Shown: positions 1-8,561 of the stretch, in pieces | Layout of the letters: each line of letters opens with the position of its first letter | Numbering within the stretch: the first letter of the stretch is position 1 | Assembly: GCF_013303125.1 (NCBI RefSeq) | Contig: NZ_JABTTE010000016.1 | Span: 1 to 64,000, forward strand | Source of the DNA: Calidifontibacillus erzurumensis | GTDB taxonomy: Bacteria > Bacillota > Bacilli > Bacillales > Bacillaceae_J | Length of the DNA: 64,000 nt | Direction of reading: 5' to 3' | Notes under the pieces: generated by a model | Seen by the model: only the letters and a program-made list of their open reading frames with translations | What the model was told of the DNA's origin: nothing | The model's database searches: none | Program-made: the position numbers and the translations under genes

Positions 1-203
1 ACTTTATCGTAATTAAAAAATAGATTTTTCATACAGCATATTAAATCCATAATCTATACAGACAAGATCTATATAAATACTTCTTGTTCTTAATTAGTAT
101 TTTCTATTATTATGGAGTTTTCATTGAAGGAACATTATATTTTTGTTAGTTTAATATTCAGATTATTTGGAATTGTGTTGATGATAAATTTGGGGGAGAT
201 TTT

Positions 204-584
204 ATGTCATTAAAAGTAGGGGATATTCTTACGTTTCAACGTACCTTTACAGAAAGGGATGTTGAGTTGTTTACTGAAATTTCAGGTGATAGGGGGATCC
301 ATCATATAACTCCCGATGCACAAGGGAGGTATGTTGTTCAAGGCTTGTTAACGGCAACGTTGCCGACAAAAATTGGCGGGGATCATAACGTATTGGCTCG
401 TACGATGAATTTTGAGTTTTTTAGACCGGTGTATACAGGAGATACAATCAATTGTGAAGTAAAAATTGAAAAATATGAAAGGCAAGAAAATAACAGAACA
501 GCTATTCAAGCTTCTTTTTTATGCAAAAATCAGCATGGAAAAGAAGTGCTAAAAGGGGATTTTGCAGGTGTTATTTTTCATTAA
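204..584 (+). CDS. MaoC-like hotdog-fold dehydratase/hydratase
   Basis: This 126-residue single-hotdog protein resembles the MaoC/(R)-specific enoyl-CoA hydratase family. The motif SGDRGIHH (about residues 27-34) corresponds to the catalytic Asp/His hydratase loop, followed by a Gly-rich helix (VVQGLLTA) and the core strand segment NFEFFRPVYTGD that is typical of this fold. A GGGGGAG ribosome binding site lies just before the ATG. It stands alone, convergent with arginase, so its acyl-CoA substrate cannot be inferred from neighbours. The normal loop is H-x-D; here it is H-H, followed by a shortened segment, so catalytic competence is uncertain and a binding-only role is possible. Confidence 0.75.
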   Translation: MSLKVGDILTFQRTFTERDVELFTEISGDRGIHHITPDAQGRYVVQGLLTATLPTKIGGDHNVLARTMNFEFFRPVYTGDTINCEVKIEKYERQENNRTAIQASFLCKNQHGKEVLKGDFAGVIFH

Positions 585-586
585 AA

Positions 587-605
587 AAGGGGGATTGTCC
601 CCCTT
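587..605 (-). terminator. Intrinsic terminator of arginase gene
   Basis: A perfect 8-bp stem (AAGGGGGA/TCCCCCTT) with a 3-nt loop lies just past the arginase stop codon. Read on the minus strand it is followed by a T run, so it terminates the arginase transcript. It may also slow transcripts from the convergent MaoC-like gene. Confidence 0.85.
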
Positions 606-615
606 GTATGATTTT

Positions 616-1512
616 TTACAAAAGTTTTTCTCCGAAAAGAGACCCCATTAATGCAACTGCAACAGAAGCGGTCTTGTTTCTTTCATCTAGGATTGGGTTT
701 ACTTCAACAAATTCAGCTGATGTAATCAATTTTGATTCTTCAAGCATTTCCATAGCTAAGTTGCTTTCGCGGTAACTAATACCACCTAATACTGGTGTTC
801 CAACTCCTGGAGCATCACTAGGGTCCAATCCGTCTAAATCAAGCGATAAGTGGACGCCGTCTGTTTTGTCTTTTAAATATTGAATCGTTTCTTCCATAAC
901 CTTTGTCATACCAAGCCGGTCAATTTCGTGCATCGTATAGACTTTTATTCCTTTTGAGCGGATCAAGTCTTTTTCACCCGGATCGATTGAACGGGCACCG
1001 ATAATAACGATATTTTCAGGCTTTACTTTAGGAGCATATCCTAAAATGTTTGTTAATGACGGATGTCCAAGACCTAAGCTGACGGCCAAAGGCATGCCAT
1101 GAATATTGCCTGACGGAGAAGTTTCCTCAGTATTTAAGTCTGCATGGGCATCATACCAAATGACTCCTAAGTTTTGATAATGTTTCGATATACCTGCAAG
1201 AGTTCCTATCGAAATGCTATGGTCCCCACCGAATACTAGTGGAAATGAACCTGATTCAACTACTTTATCCACAACAGTTGCCAGTTTCGTATTCGCTTCT
1301 GTTACCGCTTTCAAATGTTTTAAATTTGTAGTTCCTTCATCAACATTTGATCTGCCAATTTCAATATCACCTTTATCTTCGATTATGTAATTTAGTTTCT
1401 CGAGACGCTCAATTACACCGGCATAACGAATTGCGCTTGGCCCCATATCTACTCCGCGCCTTGATTGTCCTAAGTCCATCGGAACGCCAATGATTGATAT
1501 ATGTTTTTTCAT
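616..1512 (-). CDS. rocF: Arginase
   Basis: This 298-residue protein hydrolyses L-arginine to ornithine and urea with a binuclear Mn centre in the cytoplasm. All metal ligand motifs are visible: GGDHS (His98), DAHAD (Asp121, His123, Asp125) and DLDGLDP (Asp225, Asp227). The length matches Bacillus arginases and the sequence is full length. An AGGGGGC ribosome binding site precedes the ATG. In B. subtilis rocF sits in a roc operon with ornithine aminotransferase and permease genes. Here it is monocistronic, flanked by a hotdog protein and a DMT transporter, so its regulation by RocR/AhrC cannot be assumed. Confidence 0.95.
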   Translation of the reverse strand: MKKHISIIGVPMDLGQSRRGVDMGPSAIRYAGVIERLEKLNYIIEDKGDIEIGRSNVDEGTTNLKHLKAVTEANTKLATVVDKVVESGSFPLVFGGDHSISIGTLAGISKHYQNLGVIWYDAHADLNTEETSPSGNIHGMPLAVSLGLGHPSLTNILGYAPKVKPENIVIIGARSIDPGEKDLIRSKGIKVYTMHEIDRLGMTKVMEETIQYLKDKTDGVHLSLDLDGLDPSDAPGVGTPVLGGISYRESNLAMEMLEESKLITSAEFVEVNPILDERNKTASVAVALMGSLFGEKLL

Positions 1513-1719
1513 AAATTGAGCCCCCTAATTCAAAGATGGTTTCATTATAAATGATTTGTAAAAGGTGGTTCAACTTAACAATTTTTTGCATAAATATTCC
1601 TTTAATCTCTATAATTCATTTGAAGAATAAAGTTGTATAAAGTAAAAAGATTGAACAATTTGCGTGTTCAGTCTTAAAATGGAACAAAATGGTCCAGATA
1701 GATGAGGAGAGAAAAATAG

Positions 1720-2658
1720 ATGATAGATAATAAAGGAACGATTGGACATTTATCAGCATTGCTTACAATTTTAATCTGGGGGACGACTTTTATTTCAACA
1801 AAAATTTTACTTGAAGATTTTACTCCCATTGAGATTCTATTTTACCGTTTTACAATGGGACTCTTGGCGTTGTTTCTTATATATCCTCATGTTTTTAAAG
1901 TGAAGGATCGGAAGAGTGAACTTCTATTTGCGGGTGCTGGTTTATGCGGTGTGACTTTGTATTACCTTTTGGAAAATATCGCTTTAACTTTTACGATGGC
2001 TTCAAATGTTGGGGTGATTTGTTCATTATCACCGTTTTTTACAGCGATTTTTGCTTCAATATTTTTAAAAGAAGAGCCGCTTCGGGCTAATTTCTTTATC
2101 GGATTTATTGTAGCAATGGCTGGCATTACGTTGATCAGCTTTAATGGAGCATCGAATTTTCAGATTAATCCATTAGGTGACTTGTTGGCAGTAGGCGCCA
2201 CAATTGTTTGGGCTGTGTATTCGGTCATCATGAAAAAAATTAGTAGTTTCGGGTTTAATACGATTCAAATTACAAGAAGAGTCTTTTTTTATGGGGTTTT
2301 ATTTATGATTCCAGCGCTGTTTCTGTCTGACTTTAGTTTTGAACTATCACGTTTTGCTAACCCGGTTCAAATATTTAATATTTTATTTTTAGGACTTGGA
2401 GCTTCTGCCCTCTGCTTTGTAACTTGGAATTATGCTGTGAAGATTGTAGGAGCTGTAAAAACAAGTGTTTATATTTACATGGTTCCTGTTGTGACAGTTA
2501 TAACTTCGATGATTGTACTGCATGAACCTATGACTGGAATGGCTGCTTTAGGAACGGTTCTAACACTAGCCGGCCTCTTTTTATCAGAAAATAATGTTCG
2601 TATAAAAAATAAACGGTACGAGTTGAAACGGTCGGCCAATAATAGTTTTTCTAAATGA
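1720..2658 (+). CDS. EamA-family DMT superfamily transporter
   Basis: This 312-residue integral membrane protein has the two tandem EamA repeats of the drug/metabolite transporter superfamily: residues about 10-140 and 155-295, roughly ten membrane segments in total, with the usual ILIWGTTFISTK N-terminal helix. The C-terminus is short, basic and cytoplasmic. The ATG follows GATGAGGAGAG. The substrate is unknown; family members export amino acids, nucleosides or other metabolites. The gene is apparently monocistronic. Another, only distantly similar EamA protein lies at 52286-53197 on the other strand. Confidence 0.85.
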   Translation: MIDNKGTIGHLSALLTILIWGTTFISTKILLEDFTPIEILFYRFTMGLLALFLIYPHVFKVKDRKSELLFAGAGLCGVTLYYLLENIALTFTMASNVGVICSLSPFFTAIFASIFLKEEPLRANFFIGFIVAMAGITLISFNGASNFQINPLGDLLAVGATIVWAVYSVIMKKISSFGFNTIQITRRVFFYGVLFMIPALFLSDFSFELSRFANPVQIFNILFLGLGASALCFVTWNYAVKIVGAVKTSVYIYMVPVVTVITSMIVLHEPMTGMAALGTVLTLAGLFLSENNVRIKNKRYELKRSANNSFSK

Positions 2659-2703
2659 GACAACGTTCAGCAGTTCATATATTAGTGAGAAGATTTTTAT
2701 ATT

Positions 2704-2759
2704 CATAAAATTTCTAAAAAGCGGAACCATAGTAATAAATGAATAATAGAAATTTTATG
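2704..2759. repeat. 13-bp perfect inverted repeat
   Basis: CATAAAATTTCTA at 2704-2716 is repeated in inverted orientation at 2747-2759 with a 30-nt spacer, immediately upstream of the TTG start at 2784. It could be an operator or a leader stem-loop for the two small membrane protein genes. There is no following T run, so it is unlikely to be a terminator. Confidence 0.6.
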
Positions 2760-2783
2760 CTGGAATCGTTGGAGTGGTTATGA

Positions 2784-3260
2784 TTGTCTCTGGCAATTAC
2801 TTCTATTTTGACTTTGCTTTTAATAATTGCTTATTTTTCAACTAAGAGAAATTTGCATATTTATGAACAATTTTTTTTATTTTTTATTGTAGTCTTTATT
2901 TATTCGACCTATCAAACAATCATGATTGTAAACGTTGAACATTGGCAACTTTGTGAAAAGGCTATTTGCATAATTACATATCTAATAAATGGAAATATTT
3001 ATGTTCCTTTTGCATTTTTATGGTTAATAGATCGTTGGTATGGGGTAAAAGGGAACTTTATGAATTATTTGTTTCTCTTTCTTTGTTTTATTTCACTTTT
3101 GTTTCTAGGAGAATATGTATTATTTCGTTTTGAAGTTTTCAAAACAAACGATTGGAATAGCTGGATGTCTGCTTTAGTATGGCTCTTCTTGGCTGGTTTC
3201 ATATTTATTGCACAAAAGCTTTTTAGGAGGCTTCTAAAAAAAGAGGGGGGTGTTCCATGA
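2784..3260 (+). CDS. Small multi-pass membrane protein (CBO0543-like)
   Basis: This 158-residue, very hydrophobic protein has about five predicted membrane helices and a basic C-terminus. Its layout resembles the uncharacterised CBO0543-type membrane proteins of spore-forming Firmicutes, but I recognise no catalytic motif. The start is TTG, chosen because GGAGTGG sits at the right distance. Its stop overlaps the ATG of the next gene (ATGA), so the two are translationally coupled and probably act together. Function is unknown. Confidence 0.65.
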   Translation: MSLAITSILTLLLIIAYFSTKRNLHIYEQFFLFFIVVFIYSTYQTIMIVNVEHWQLCEKAICIITYLINGNIYVPFAFLWLIDRWYGVKGNFMNYLFLFLCFISLLFLGEYVLFRFEVFKTNDWNSWMSALVWLFLAGFIFIAQKLFRRLLKKEGGVP

Positions 3261-3766
3261 GCACATTGCTTCCTCTCCCGGTTGTTTTTGATAAGAATGA
3301 ATGGTTTGTAATCATCATGGTCATCATTTCATATTCCATTCTCTTTTTTCGCTCAAAATTTATACCATGGAGCATTATTATCTTATTAATTTTGTTTTCT
3401 GCAGCGATTGCCAGAATGGCTGACCAAATACTGGCCAAACCGATGATTGATTATTATGATATTATGGATAGTGACAAATATGAGCTTTTTGGTTTTTTTA
3501 CATATTTCCTATATGGCCCTATTGCATATTTATTTGTTTTTTTCTATGAGAAGTTCAATATTCAAGGTCTATCAATTTTATTTTATATAGTTGGTTGGTC
3601 GCTCATTAGTGTTATATTTGAATGGATAACCGTTTGGTTCGGTGTTTTTACATTTAAGGAATGGATTCCGCTTTATTCATTTCCTGTTTACTTATTTGTT
3701 CAATCATTAACGTTATTATTTTATCTTTTTCTAAAACGGCATAAAGCTGTGGCTAAAGTTAAATGA
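3257..3766 (+). CDS. CBO0543-like multi-pass membrane protein
   Basis: This 169-residue hydrophobic protein has about five membrane segments and overlaps the upstream gene by four bases. The central loop (ARMADQILAKP, then DYYDIMDSDKYELF) and the final helices with conserved-looking Trp/Glu (FEWITVWFGVF) resemble the CBO0543 group of Bacillales and Clostridia proteins, whose function is unknown. A GGGGGGTG ribosome binding site is inside the end of the preceding gene. With its partner it forms a two-gene membrane protein unit. Confidence 0.65.
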   Translation: MSTLLPLPVVFDKNEWFVIIMVIISYSILFFRSKFIPWSIIILLILFSAAIARMADQILAKPMIDYYDIMDSDKYELFGFFTYFLYGPIAYLFVFFYEKFNIQGLSILFYIVGWSLISVIFEWITVWFGVFTFKEWIPLYSFPVYLFVQSLTLLFYLFLKRHKAVAKVK

Positions 3767-3810
3767 GTGGATTTTTGCAATCATCATTAGTAAAATATTC
3801 TTAATTGCTT

Positions 3811-3955
3811 TCTAGGGTTCCGCAACAAAGATTGTCTGTGAATATATGGAGAAATTTTGTTGGACTGGTCCGAGAGAAAGCACACAGCTAAGCTGTGACA
3901 CGGAGGGATAAAAGCCCGGGAGATGCTGAAAAACAGTATTCTCTTCGGGTTTTTT
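3811..3955 (+). promoter_or_regulatory. Guanidine-I (ykkC) riboswitch with overlapping terminator
   Basis: The leader contains the hallmark guanidine-I aptamer segments in the right order: CTAGGGTTCCG at 3812, ACTGGTCCGAGAG near 3863, and ACACGGAGGGATAAAAGCCC ending at 3917. The 3' aptamer strand CCCGGGAGA (3915-3923) is also the 5' arm of a terminator hairpin that closes with TTCTCTTCGGG and a T run (to 3955). Guanidinium binding would stabilise the aptamer and prevent the terminator, switching on the two SMR exporter genes just downstream. This is the established arrangement for the class. Confidence 0.93.
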
Positions 3956-4072
3956 ATTTTGCTATTAGAATACGTAAAGGGCGTACATGACATGTTAAAC
4001 GTTGCTTTTGTTATTTTGTGTTAATACGTTTTATTGTTGAAACCGTTTATTGCTTGAGAGTGGGGGATGGGA

Positions 4073-4408
4073 ATGAATAAAAACTGGATGCTTGTATATA
4101 TCGGTGCTTTTTTTGAAGTACTTTGGGTGATTGGAATGAAACATGCGGAAAATTTTTGGGGATGGATCGGTACAGCTATTTCGATTTGGCTAAGTTTTTA
4201 CTTTATGATAAAAGCTGGACGAAAGCTGCCAGTTGGCACAGTTTATTCGGTTTTTGTAGGGCTCGGTACAGCAGGCACCGTCCTTTGTGACATTTTATTC
4301 TTTGGTGAAACGTTTCACCTAGGAAAAATCACATTAATTTTGACGCTACTAGCCGGAGTTATTGGCTTAAAACTTGTCACGAAGGAAGAAGTGAAAGAGG
4401 AGGGGTAG
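4073..4408 (+). CDS. ykkC: SMR-family guanidinium exporter subunit, YkkC-like
   Basis: This protein of about 111 residues is a four-helix small multidrug resistance subunit, very similar in pattern to B. subtilis YkkC: Glu in helix 1 (FFEVLWVIGMKHAENF), then PVGTVYSVFVGLGTAGTV and GLKLVT near the C-terminus. The conserved helix-1 Glu carries the proton/substrate exchange. An in-frame ATG at 4067 abuts the GTGGGGG ribosome binding site, so the ATG at 4073 is preferred. It pairs with the next gene, and the guanidine-I riboswitch upstream supports guanidinium export. Confidence 0.92.
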   Translation: MNKNWMLVYIGAFFEVLWVIGMKHAENFWGWIGTAISIWLSFYFMIKAGRKLPVGTVYSVFVGLGTAGTVLCDILFFGETFHLGKITLILTLLAGVIGLKLVTKEEVKEEG

Positions 4409-4411
4409 GAG

Positions 4412-4732
4412 ATGGCTTGGCTTTCAGTGACCATTGCAGGTTTGTTTGAAGTGTTTGGCGTTTTAATGATTAATCAATGGAACAGAAAACGTAATTGGAA
4501 ATCTATGTTAATGTTAGTTCTTTGTTTTGGAGGAAGTTTTTTATTTCTTGCCATTGCAATGCAGTCTTTGCCAATGGGAATTGCCTATGCGATTTGGACA
4601 GGAATTGGTGCTTCAGGAGGAGCTATTTTAGGGATTATATTCCATGGAGAGCCAAAAGATTGGAAACGGATTTTGTTCATTATGATGATTATCGGTTCAG
4701 TCGTTGGCTTAAAGCTCATTTCTTCAGAATGA
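4412..4732 (+). CDS. ykkD: SMR-family guanidinium exporter subunit, YkkD-like
   Basis: This 106-residue, four-helix SMR protein matches YkkD: helix-1 GLFEVFGVLMINQW, the loop PMGIAYAIWTGIGASGG, and the C-terminal VVGLKLIS. It begins three bases after the ykkC stop behind GAGGGGTAGGAG, so the two are coupled and probably form the heterodimer with opposite membrane topology known for YkkCD. Transcription is under the guanidine-I riboswitch. A hairpin with a T run follows. Confidence 0.92.
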   Translation: MAWLSVTIAGLFEVFGVLMINQWNRKRNWKSMLMLVLCFGGSFLFLAIAMQSLPMGIAYAIWTGIGASGGAILGIIFHGEPKDWKRILFIMMIIGSVVGLKLISSE

Positions 4733-4741
4733 AAAGGTCGA

Positions 4742-4777
4742 GGATGGGAAATATTATTTTCCATTCTTTTTTTATTT
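4742..4777 (+). terminator. Intrinsic terminator after ykkD
   Basis: GGATGGGAAATA pairs with TATTTTCCATTC across a short loop and is followed by seven T residues. It lies directly past the ykkD stop and ends the riboswitch-controlled transcript. Confidence 0.8.
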
Positions 4778-4872
4778 TTATTGATTGGTTATGATTGGTT
4801 TTGGGTGTTTATGACTGAAATTGATTGATTTTTATAGTTTTTGAATGTAAAATATAAATATAAATTCAAAGT

Positions 4873-4886
4873 TGAAAACGTTTTAG
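4873..4886 (+). promoter_or_regulatory. cre-like site before fruR
   Basis: TGAAAACGTTTTAG matches the CcpA cre consensus (TGWAANCGNTNWCA) at 12 of 14 positions and has a perfect AAAACGTTTT core palindrome. It overlaps the fruR ribosome binding region, where CcpA binding would give catabolite repression by roadblock or promoter occlusion. Repeated GATTGGTT elements at about 4779-4800 just upstream may be binding sites for FruR itself. Both assignments are inferences from sequence. Confidence 0.55.
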
Positions 4887-4898
4887 GAGGTGGTGTGT

Positions 4899-5651
4899 TT
4901 GTTAGAACACGAACGCCATCGATTGATTTTAGATGTATTGAAACAAAAAAATACAGTCAAGCTGCAAGAGTTAGTGGAGCTAACAAATTGTTCGGAATCA
5001 ACGATCCGCCGAGATTTGACCCATTTGGAACAAAAAAAATTTTTAAAAAGAGTTCACGGTGGTGCTGCGAGGCTTCAAGGGAAACTTGAAGAACCTACGA
5101 TGTTTGAAAAATCATCCAAAAACGTTCAAGCAAAACGGAAAATCGCTCAATATGCTGCAAGTTTAGTAGAAGAAGGTGACAGCATTTATTTAGATGCTGG
5201 CTCAACAGTATATGAGATGATTCCATTCTTACCCCCTAGCATTGTCGTTGTAACAAATGGGCTTATGCACGTGAATGATTTACTTGGGAAAAATATAAAA
5301 ACATATTTAATTGGTGGTTTTGTCAAACCGACAACTAGAGCGGTGATTGGCCGTGGAGCAATCGAAAGTTTGGAGCAATACCGTTTCGATAAATGTTTTT
5401 TAGGTGTGAATGGTATTCATCCTGAATTTGGTTTTACAACACCAGACCAGGAAGAAGCAATGATTAAGAAAATGGCTTTATCGTTAGCCCGTGAAGCTTA
5501 TGTGTTAGCGGATGAAACGAAGTTTTCAGAAATTGCGTTTGCCAAGATTGCAGATTTAAATGAAGCAACTATTATTACGACGGATTTGGATCAAGAATTG
5601 CAAGAAGATTTTTACAGTAAGGCAAACATAAAGGTGGTAACTTCTAAATGA
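4899..5651 (+). CDS. fruR: DeoR-family regulator of the fructose operon
   Basis: This protein of about 250 residues has an N-terminal DeoR helix-turn-helix (ERHRLILDVL ... CSESTIRRDLTHLE) and a C-terminal sugar-phosphate sensor domain with the family motifs YLDAGSTV and VLADETKFS. Its first-gene position before 1-phosphofructokinase and the fructose PTS permease identifies it as FruR, expected to respond to fructose 1-phosphate. In-frame GTG codons exist at 4890 and 4893, but AGGAGGTG overlaps them, so the TTG at 4899 is the probable start. The stop overlaps the fruK ATG. Confidence 0.9.
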   Translation: MLEHERHRLILDVLKQKNTVKLQELVELTNCSESTIRRDLTHLEQKKFLKRVHGGAARLQGKLEEPTMFEKSSKNVQAKRKIAQYAASLVEEGDSIYLDAGSTVYEMIPFLPPSIVVVTNGLMHVNDLLGKNIKTYLIGGFVKPTTRAVIGRGAIESLEQYRFDKCFLGVNGIHPEFGFTTPDQEEAMIKKMALSLAREAYVLADETKFSEIAFAKIADLNEATIITTDLDQELQEDFYSKANIKVVTSK

Positions 5652-6562
5652 TTCATACTTTAACGTTAAACCCATCGCTTGATTATATTGTAGAACTGGA
5701 TCAAGTAAGATTAGGAGAACTCAATCGAACGAAAAAGGAATCTAAATTTCCTGGCGGAAAAGGGATTAATGTTTCACAAGTTTTAAAAAGATTTTCTGTT
5801 AACAGCAAGGCTCTAGGATTTCTAGGTGGTTTTACAGGCGCATTTATTGAGGAATATCTTAAAAATCTAAATATAGACACTGATTTTGTGGAAATAAGTG
5901 AAGATACAAGAATTAATGTAAAGTTGAAATCCGAAAAAGAGACTGAAATCAACGCACGAGGGCCACAGATTACATCGGTGCATATTAAAAAATTGAAGAA
6001 AAAAATCAGCAAACTTACAAGTGACGATTTATTAGTCCTTGCAGGCAGCATTCCTTCTTCTATGCCAACAGATACGTATGAAGAATTGGTGAAAATATGC
6101 AATGAAAATGGAACGAAGTTTGTTGTTGATGCCGAGGGAGACTTGTTAAGAACCATTTTGCCATTCAATCCGTTTTTAATAAAGCCAAATCACCATGAAC
6201 TTGGTGATTTATTCCAGACGGAAATTTCAAGTTGTAAAGAGGCTATTCCCTACGGTAAAGAGCTGGTCAATAGAGGTGCGCAAAATGTTATTATTTCCCT
6301 CGCTGAAAAAGGCGCCGTTTTTGTAAATGAGACCCAAGTTTTCATTGCCTCTGTTCCAAAAGGAGAGGTTAAAAGTTCGGTAGGGGCAGGCGATTCAATG
6401 GTCGCTGGTTTTTTAGCAGCATTTGAGAAGACGGGAGTTATTGAGGAATCTTTCCGTTACAGTGTCGCAGCTGGAAGCGCTACAGCTTTTTCGATCGGTC
6501 TATGTACAGCTGAAAAAGTAGAAAGTTTGCTTCCACATGTCGTTTTGGAAAGAGTCGAATGA
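5648..6562 (+). CDS. fruK: 1-phosphofructokinase
   Basis: This 304-residue PfkB-family kinase phosphorylates fructose 1-phosphate to fructose 1,6-bisphosphate. The N-terminal signature PGGKGINVSQVL (about residues 36-47) and the C-terminal anion-hole/catalytic signature SSVGAGDSMVAGF (about 246-258, Asp base) are intact. Its ATG overlaps the fruR stop, and fruA begins 13 bases after its own stop, so fruR-fruK-fruA is one operon. The family also includes tagatose-6-phosphate kinases, but the fruA neighbour settles the assignment. Confidence 0.94.
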   Translation: MIHTLTLNPSLDYIVELDQVRLGELNRTKKESKFPGGKGINVSQVLKRFSVNSKALGFLGGFTGAFIEEYLKNLNIDTDFVEISEDTRINVKLKSEKETEINARGPQITSVHIKKLKKKISKLTSDDLLVLAGSIPSSMPTDTYEELVKICNENGTKFVVDAEGDLLRTILPFNPFLIKPNHHELGDLFQTEISSCKEAIPYGKELVNRGAQNVIISLAEKGAVFVNETQVFIASVPKGEVKSSVGAGDSMVAGFLAAFEKTGVIEESFRYSVAAGSATAFSIGLCTAEKVESLLPHVVLERVE

Positions 6563-6575
6563 TAAAGGAGTGACA

Positions 6576-8456
6576 ATGATGAGAATTATAGAGCTATTAA
6601 CGAAAGAAACGATCAACCTTTCGTTAAAAAGTGAGAAAAAATTGGACGTCATTGATGAGTTAGTAACAGTGTTAGACCAGGCTGGTAAATTAACAGATAA
6701 AGTTGCATTTAAAGAAGCAATTTTAAATAGAGAAGAACAAAGCACAACAGGTATTGGTGAAGGGATCGCTATTCCTCATGCGAAAACAAAAGTGGTCAAA
6801 CAAGCAGCAATCGCTTTTGGACGATCAACGGCTGGCATCGACTTTGAATCACTTGACGGTAAACCTGCCCATCTTTTCTTTATGATTGCCGCTCCAGAAG
6901 GTGCCAACAATACTCATTTGGAAACATTATCGAGACTTGCTGTCATTTTAATGAAAGAAGAAGTGCGAAAACAGTTGCTTAAGGCAAGCTCAGAAGATGA
7001 AGTAATCGATATTTTGAACCGTTATGATGAAGATGATAAAGAGGAAGAGAAATCTAATGATGGAAAGAAACCATTTATCGTCGCTGTAACGGCTTGTCCA
7101 ACTGGTATTGCCCATACGTACATGGCCGCTGATTCTTTAAAAGCAAAAGCAGAGGAAATGGGCGTAGATTTAAAGGTTGAAACGAGAGGATCGAGCGGCG
7201 CAAAAAATGTGTTAACTTCAGAAGATATTGACAACGCTCTCGCTGTCATTGTAGCTGCTGATACGAAAGTAGATATGGAGCGTTTTCGAGGCAAGCATGT
7301 GATTGAAACAGCAGTAGCCGAAGGTATCCGTAAGCCTAAGGAATTAATAGAGAAAGCTTTAAAGCAGGATGCTCCTATTTATCAAAGTAGTGGAAATGAA
7401 AAGGATGATGAAGAAAAGGAAGCAACAGGCAGAAGAATTGGGGCAGCCATTTATAAACATTTAATGAATGGTGTATCCAATATGCTTCCATTTGTTGTTG
7501 GAGGCGGTATTTTAATTGCGGTCAGCTTTATGTTTGGTTTTAATGCTTTTAACCCAGATGACCCTACTTATCACCCAATTGCAGAAGCATTGATGACAAT
7601 TGGCGGGGGAAATGCCTTTGCTCTTATGGTTCCCGTATTAGCTGGATTTATTGCAATGAGCATCGCAGACCGTCCAGGCTTTGCACCGGGAATGGTTGGC
7701 GGCATGTTGGCTACAAGCGGCGGTGCCGGATTTTTAGGAGGTCTTGTCGCTGGATTTTTAGCTGGTTATTTAGTAGTTGGTTTGAAAAAATTATTAGCAG
7801 GCCTTCCTTCAGCCATTGAAGGCATTAAAACCATTTTGCTTTACCCGTTATTAGGCATTGCGTTTACTGGGTTTATTATGATTTATATCGTCAATAAACC
7901 AGTTGGTGCCTTAAATACTGCCATTACAGAGTGGTTATCCGGATTAGGTACAGCCAACGCAATTCTTCTTGGTATTATTTTAGGGTTCATGATGGCTTTT
8001 GACATGGGAGGACCTGTTAACAAAGCAGCTTATGTGTTCGGTACAGGGCTTTTAGCTAATGGTGTATACGAGCCGATGGCAGCGGTCATGGCAGCAGGTA
8101 TGGTACCGCCTCTAGGAATTGCTTTGGCAACAACGATTTTTAGGAAAAAGTTTAGTAAACAAGATCAACAAGCTGGAAAAGTGAACTATATTATGGGGTT
8201 GTCGTTTATTACAGAAGGAGCCATTCCATTTGCAGCAGCGGATCCGGTTCGCGTTATTCCATCCATCATGGCTGGATCTGCTGTAACAGGTGCATTATCG
8301 ATGATGTTCGGAATTGGCCTTCGGGCACCACACGGCGGAGTTTTCGTCATGCCGTTAGTTGATGGCAACTGGCTTCTATATTTGTTGGCTGTCATCATTG
8401 GTTCGTTTGTAACTGCAATCTTATTAGGAATCTTGAAAAAACCGGTACAACAATAA
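6576..8456 (+). CDS. fruA: Fructose-specific PTS permease EIIABC
   Basis: This 626-residue protein imports fructose with phosphorylation to fructose 1-phosphate. The order is EIIA (residues about 1-145, phosphorylated His68 in AIPHAKT), an acidic linker, EIIB (about 164-265, Cys174 in VTACPTGIAHT) and membrane EIIC (about 300-620, PGFAPGMVGG and GPVNKAAYVFG motifs). An open frame extends back to 6537 inside fruK, but AAAGGAG at 6564-6570 points to the ATG at 6576 or 6579. It accepts phosphate from HPr, which is encoded by the next gene. Confidence 0.95.
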   Translation: MMRIIELLTKETINLSLKSEKKLDVIDELVTVLDQAGKLTDKVAFKEAILNREEQSTTGIGEGIAIPHAKTKVVKQAAIAFGRSTAGIDFESLDGKPAHLFFMIAAPEGANNTHLETLSRLAVILMKEEVRKQLLKASSEDEVIDILNRYDEDDKEEEKSNDGKKPFIVAVTACPTGIAHTYMAADSLKAKAEEMGVDLKVETRGSSGAKNVLTSEDIDNALAVIVAADTKVDMERFRGKHVIETAVAEGIRKPKELIEKALKQDAPIYQSSGNEKDDEEKEATGRRIGAAIYKHLMNGVSNMLPFVVGGGILIAVSFMFGFNAFNPDDPTYHPIAEALMTIGGGNAFALMVPVLAGFIAMSIADRPGFAPGMVGGMLATSGGAGFLGGLVAGFLAGYLVVGLKKLLAGLPSAIEGIKTILLYPLLGIAFTGFIMIYIVNKPVGALNTAITEWLSGLGTANAILLGIILGFMMAFDMGGPVNKAAYVFGTGLLANGVYEPMAAVMAAGMVPPLGIALATTIFRKKFSKQDQQAGKVNYIMGLSFITEGAIPFAAADPVRVIPSIMAGSAVTGALSMMFGIGLRAPHGGVFVMPLVDGNWLLYLLAVIIGSFVTAILLGILKKPVQQ

Positions 8457-8561
8457 TCAATTCAATAATAAATAGGTAACTAGGTCTTAAGTAGACAGCA
8501 ATAATTGCCAAAGGGAATCTTATTCCCTCATGTAAGGGCATTTTTAAGAGGAGGAACACTC

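Noticed and set aside
3787-3993. Minus-strand frame across the guanidine riboswitch
   Set aside because: It is antisense to a well-defined aptamer and terminator, so it is a by-product of RNA sequence.
5701-6168. Minus-strand frame opposite fruK
   Set aside because: It overlaps a complete kinase gene and has low-complexity composition; a shadow frame.
8505-8561. Longer N-terminus of HPr from 8505
   Set aside because: HPr ends its N-terminus at the Met directly before the conserved strand, and AGAGGAGG precedes ATG 8562.
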